Source: an uncultured bacterium (lineage in GTDB: Bacteria; Verrucomicrobiota; Kiritimatiellia; RFP12; UBA1067). Taken from it: a DNA stretch of 9,529 nucleotides. Made by a program: the position numbers and the translations under genes. The notes under the pieces are model-generated. The model worked only from the letters and a program-made list of their open reading frames with translations. It made no database searches and was not told where the DNA came from. Positions 7,071-9,529 of this stretch are shown here, piece by piece. The DNA lies in NCBI GenBank assembly GCA_902773475.1, contig CACYEO010000181.1, positions 1 to 9,529 on the forward strand, given 5' to 3'. Position 1 is the stretch's first letter. Every line of letters begins with the position of its first letter.

Positions 7071-7139
7071 CCGCAGTCAAAAAGCCGGACGGTGAATTGC
7101 GCAGATGCGCCCCTCAACAAATCAAACACTTCTTCGCCG

Positions 7140-7168
7140 TTGAACTGCGCGGGGGGATATGGCATAAT
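7140..7168 (+). promoter_or_regulatory. Predicted sigma70-type promoter of the Ser/Thr kinase gene
   Basis: TTGAAC (-35; 7140-7145), a 17-nt spacer and CATAAT (-10; 7163-7168, 5 of 6 matches to TATAAT) lie directly upstream of the kinase. The predicted start near 7175 leaves a leader of about 28 nt containing AAGGA (7187-7191), 11 nt before the ATG. The spacing is ideal, and this is the best + strand promoter match seen in the gap. Confidence 0.65.
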
Positions 7169-7178
7169 ACCGTACGGT
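7169..7178. promoter_or_regulatory. Perfect 10-bp palindrome at the kinase transcription start (candidate operator)
   Basis: ACCGTACGGT reads identically on both strands and begins one base after the -10 hexamer, covering the predicted +1. Six T bases follow (7178-7183). With no loop it cannot act as a normal hairpin terminator, so a repressor site is the simpler reading. Its CGTACG core recurs in the loop palindrome at 7033-7040. The function is inferred from position only. Confidence 0.4.
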
Positions 7179-7202
7179 TTTTTGCTAAGGAAAATTTGCG
7201 AT

Positions 7203-9529
7203 ATGGCAAGCGAAATTTTGAGCGACGCGGCGACTATGGACGGCGTAGCCGATTCTCCGGCAGAACGCACCGGGCTGTCTGAATCTTTGGGCAGTGCTGC
7301 TACGGTGGCCGGCGGTTCAGACTCCGCCCTGGGACGCATCGACCAGTACGAACTGCTGTCAGAACTCGGCGGAGGCGGATTTGGAACCGTGTATCTTGCC
7401 AAGGATGCGGTCTCGGGCATCAATGTCGCCGTGAAGGGATTGCCGCCGTTTGTGAAGAACAACCGCGAGGAGATGGAAAACATCCGCGCCAACTTCGCGC
7501 TTGTCTCGCGCCTCCATCACCCGAACATTGCCGCCGCGCTTGTCTTGCATCCGGCGAAAGATGTCGAATACCGGTCGAGGGACGTCCGCGAAAAGCTGCG
7601 CGTCAGCCCCGGAGACACCTTGATGGTGATGGAGTATGCGCCGGGCGTGACGCTTTCGCAGTGGCGCAGGCAGTTCCCTGGCAGGAAAGTCCCTTTCGAG
7701 ACTGCGTTCGGGATAATCAGGCAGGTCGCCGCCGCGATGGATTACGCGCATGAAAGGAAAATCCTGCACCGCGACATAAAACCCGCCAACGTAATGATAG
7801 AGACGAAGCCGGACGGCGGTATCGCGGCGCGCGTTCTCGATTTCGGCCTTGCGGCGGAAATCCGCTCGTCCATGGGACGGTTTTCGCAGGAAATACACGA
7901 TACGTCGGGGACGCGCCCGTACATGGCGCCGGAACAGTGGCTCGGCGAAAAGCAGTCAGAGGCTACCGACCAGTACGCTCTCGCGGCTATGGCCTGCGAA
8001 CTCCTTGCCGGCGACGTCCCCTTTGCAGGGGTTTTCGAGACGGGCGATACCGCGCTCATGCGCGATACGGTCGCCAAACGCGCATACAAGGCTCCGGCGG
8101 AATTGCCTGCAGGCGTCCGCCATGCGCTTGAAATTGCGCTCGCAAAAAAGCCGGAAGAGCGCTTTGCAAACTGCATGCAATTCGCAGAAGCGCTTCGCGG
8201 CGGAGGACGCCGCCGCAGTGCACCCGGCATAGCCAAGTCCGTCGCATTCGTCGCATTTGCCGCCGCGCTCGCCGCAGGCGGATATTTTGGGTGGAGGAAG
8301 TACGGGGAAGGGGAAAAGGGACGAGAACCCGGACCGGGGCGCAGTGCGTTGACGAATCAAACGCAACTGGTGATTGCCAATTCTCCGCCGGAGCAACCCC
8401 AACCGGCAGTGAACTTCACCGATGTTGAATCTATTGAACCACAAAACGTTGAATCGATTGATAAATCGCAAATTAGAGATGTTCCGCCGGAGCAACCGCA
8501 GACAGCCGACACTGCCAGTGCGCCAGCGGCTGAGGAGGATTTGACACGTCTGGATGAATTGAGCAAGGACATTTTCTGGAAGAAACGCTCTGTCGAACAG
8601 CGAAAAGGCGAATTGGAAAAGTATCGGAAGGATCCGGACGGGCTTTCCGGCAAAATAGACGAAGCGGACCGGCTTTGCCGGAAGATATCGGAGGCGGCCG
8701 CGGCATCGACCGTCTCCGAGACCGAAAAGATATATGCGGGATTGCGTGATGATGCCGATGCGTTTGACAGGACGCTTGCGTGGCTTTCGGACAACAAGGC
8801 TTTGCGCGACGAGACGCGCAAACTCGCCGGAGAGCTCGCCGCGCTTGACGGAGACCTCGACAGGTTCAAGGCGAAGGATCTTGCATACAAGCCGTATGCC
8901 AAAGGCATGGCGAGCCGTGGAAAGGGGAAATCCGCGTTCAGCCGCGGCGATTTTGCGGATGCCAAGAAAAACTATGTGGAGGCGAAGAAGTCGCTTGTGC
9001 AGGCCGTGGCGGAATCGCGAAAAGTCCTTGTCGCAAAATCTCTTGCGGACGCTAAGAAGCATTTGCAGAACAAGCATTGGGAAGATTGCATCGGAAAGTG
9101 CGATGAGGTGCTCGGCATTGATCCGTCCAACGCCGAAGCGAAGGAGATGAAAGCGCAGGCTCAGAGCCATGTCGTGCCATCGGCCAACATAGCGATTCTG
9201 GTTGAAGGCGAGCCGTTGAGCGGCGTACCGGTGAAGATAGGCGGTCAGACATGGAATGTGCCTGTCGTGTGGACGGACAGGAATATAACAGCCGGTAAAA
9301 CATACGGAGGCGTGGAAGTTTCGTTCGAGCGCGGCGGGAAACGGTATGTCGGCAATCTTGAAAAGTTTACTGTGGGTTGGAAAGGCCGCAAAGACTTCAA
9401 TGTCGCCTTGAAGGAATACAAAGGACCCAAGAAAGGCGACAGGAAGACAATCACTCTCCCCGGCGGAGCGACGATGGAACTGATATATGTCGCGCCCGGC
9501 TCTTTCACGATGGGAAGCCCTTCTTTCGA
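7203..9529 (+). CDS. Transmembrane Ser/Thr protein kinase with C-terminal FGE-sulfatase-like domain (3' end missing)
   Basis: The frame is open from ATG 7203 to the window end (775 codons plus 2 bases, no stop). After a 45-residue Ser/Ala-rich leader, the Hanks-type kinase domain (about 47-332) shows the glycine loop GGGGFGTV (56-63), VAVK with Lys78, HRDIKPAN (189-196; catalytic Asp191, Asn196), DFG (213-215) and APE (242-244). An Arg-rich stretch (RRR, 336-338) precedes one transmembrane helix (about 344-363), so the kinase is cytoplasmic and the rest extracytoplasmic. Outside come a Pro/Gln repeat linker (about 380-440), a charged helical, probably coiled-coil region (about 445-605), a TPR-like stretch (about 611-655), a probable beta-sandwich (PEGA or carboxypeptidase-regulatory-like, about 661-737) and, from about 748, TLPGGATMELIYVAPGSFTM, the typical opening of an FGE-sulfatase (SUMF1) domain cut by the window edge. 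Such kinase-FGE fusions are typical of PVC bacteria; substrates are unknown. No Glu is seen at the spacing expected for helix C (Asn97 there). Start supported by AAGGA at 7187-7191. Confidence 0.92.
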   Translation, partial: MASEILSDAATMDGVADSPAERTGLSESLGSAATVAGGSDSALGRIDQYELLSELGGGGFGTVYLAKDAVSGINVAVKGLPPFVKNNREEMENIRANFALVSRLHHPNIAAALVLHPAKDVEYRSRDVREKLRVSPGDTLMVMEYAPGVTLSQWRRQFPGRKVPFETAFGIIRQVAAAMDYAHERKILHRDIKPANVMIETKPDGGIAARVLDFGLAAEIRSSMGRFSQEIHDTSGTRPYMAPEQWLGEKQSEATDQYALAAMACELLAGDVPFAGVFETGDTALMRDTVAKRAYKAPAELPAGVRHALEIALAKKPEERFANCMQFAEALRGGGRRRSAPGIAKSVAFVAFAAALAAGGYFGWRKYGEGEKGREPGPGRSALTNQTQLVIANSPPEQPQPAVNFTDVESIEPQNVESIDKSQIRDVPPEQPQTADTASAPAAEEDLTRLDELSKDIFWKKRSVEQRKGELEKYRKDPDGLSGKIDEADRLCRKISEAAAASTVSETEKIYAGLRDDADAFDRTLAWLSDNKALRDETRKLAGELAALDGDLDRFKAKDLAYKPYAKGMASRGKGKSAFSRGDFADAKKNYVEAKKSLVQAVAESRKVLVAKSLADAKKHLQNKHWEDCIGKCDEVLGIDPSNAEAKEMKAQAQSHVVPSANIAILVEGEPLSGVPVKIGGQTWNVPVVWTDRNITAGKTYGGVEVSFERGGKRYVGNLEKFTVGWKGRKDFNVALKEYKGPKKGDRKTITLPGGATMELIYVAPGSFTMGSPSF
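8385..8501 (+). repeat. Short in-frame repeats in the kinase juxtamembrane linker
   Basis: The linker just outside the membrane encodes PPEQPQ twice (8385-8402 and 8484-8501) with near-identical DNA. Between them VESI occurs twice, 24 bp apart (residues 408-411 and 416-419). The DNA here is less GC-rich than the flanking domains. It is probably a flexible spacer that expands or contracts between relatives; no catalytic role is suggested. Confidence 0.6.

Larger units (their letters stand above)
6864..7202. other. Divergent intergenic control region (339 bp)
   Basis: This gene-free stretch separates the start of the rhaT-like gene (-) from the start of the Ser/Thr kinase gene (+). It is AT-richer than the coding DNA around it. 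It holds two back-to-back sigma70-like promoters, an inverted repeat over the rhaT -35, a larger imperfect inverted repeat made of GAAACAAC/GTTGTTTC units, and a short perfect palindrome at the kinase transcription start. A short open frame runs across it on the + strand (6881-7282), but it lacks a ribosome-binding site and family resemblance and overlaps the kinase start, so it is not called as a gene. No riboswitch or tRNA-like fold was recognised. Confidence 0.75.

Noticed and set aside
6881..7282. 133-codon open frame on the + strand across the intergenic region
   Set aside because: It runs through the kinase promoter and into the kinase gene in another frame, with no ribosome-binding site and no family features.
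7956..9170. 404-codon open frame on the minus strand opposite the kinase
   Set aside because: The + strand encodes clear kinase, TM and coiled-coil segments through this whole stretch. The minus reading is Arg/Leu/Phe-rich without motifs, as expected for a codon-bias shadow.

Overview
The window is GC-rich bacterial DNA (lower GC in parts of the rhaT-like gene and the intergenic region) with six protein-coding genes, two of them cut by the window edges, and one 339-bp divergent intergenic region. No rRNA, tRNA, CRISPR array or transposase was seen. The gene types suggest a member of the PVC superphylum, most likely Kiritimatiellota, Lentisphaerota or Verrucomicrobiota. The clues are a membrane Ser/Thr kinase ending in a formylglycine-generating-enzyme-like domain, a Tat-exported FAD oxidoreductase with a GGSCTG nucleotide motif, and an RhaT-type sugar symporter. 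This is inference from gene content, not a phylogenetic result.

Left block, + strand, 1-4315: the C-terminus of a WecG/TagA/CpsF (GT26) glycosyltransferase, then a 953-residue fusion protein, then a GT4 glycosyltransferase. The three are joined by two ATGA stop/start overlaps, so they probably form one translationally coupled polysaccharide operon. The fusion is the most striking gene. A complete APC-superfamily amino-acid permease (about 12 helices) continues through two extra helices, with a cysteine-containing outer loop between them, into a HisKA/HATPase histidine kinase and a C-terminal receiver. It looks like a transporter-sensor ('transceptor') built into an exopolysaccharide operon, comparable in design to CbrA (an SSS-family transporter fused to a kinase) but with a different transporter family.

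Middle block, - strand, 6863-4307: an RhaT-family L-rhamnose/H+ symporter followed 22 bp later by a Tat-signal FAD-dependent oxidoreductase. They read as a two-gene unit under a TATAAT promoter. The oxidoreductase stop overlaps the GT4 stop by 9 bp, convergently, leaving no room for a terminator.

Intergenic region 6864-7202: back-to-back promoters for the rhaT-like gene (-) and the kinase (+). Between and over them lie a 21-nt-arm imperfect inverted repeat with GTTGTTTC/GAAACAAC motifs, a 7-bp inverted repeat over the rhaT -35, and a perfect 10-bp palindrome at the predicted kinase start site. This looks like a control region, with regulators unknown.

Right block, + strand, 7203-9529: a Ser/Thr protein kinase that remains open to the window end (775 codons seen). 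It has a cytoplasmic kinase domain, one transmembrane helix, a repetitive linker, a coiled coil, a TPR-like segment, a probable beta-sandwich domain and the beginning of an FGE-sulfatase-like domain. Together the window pairs two independent signalling architectures (hybrid His kinase and Ser/Thr kinase) with polysaccharide synthesis and sugar uptake.
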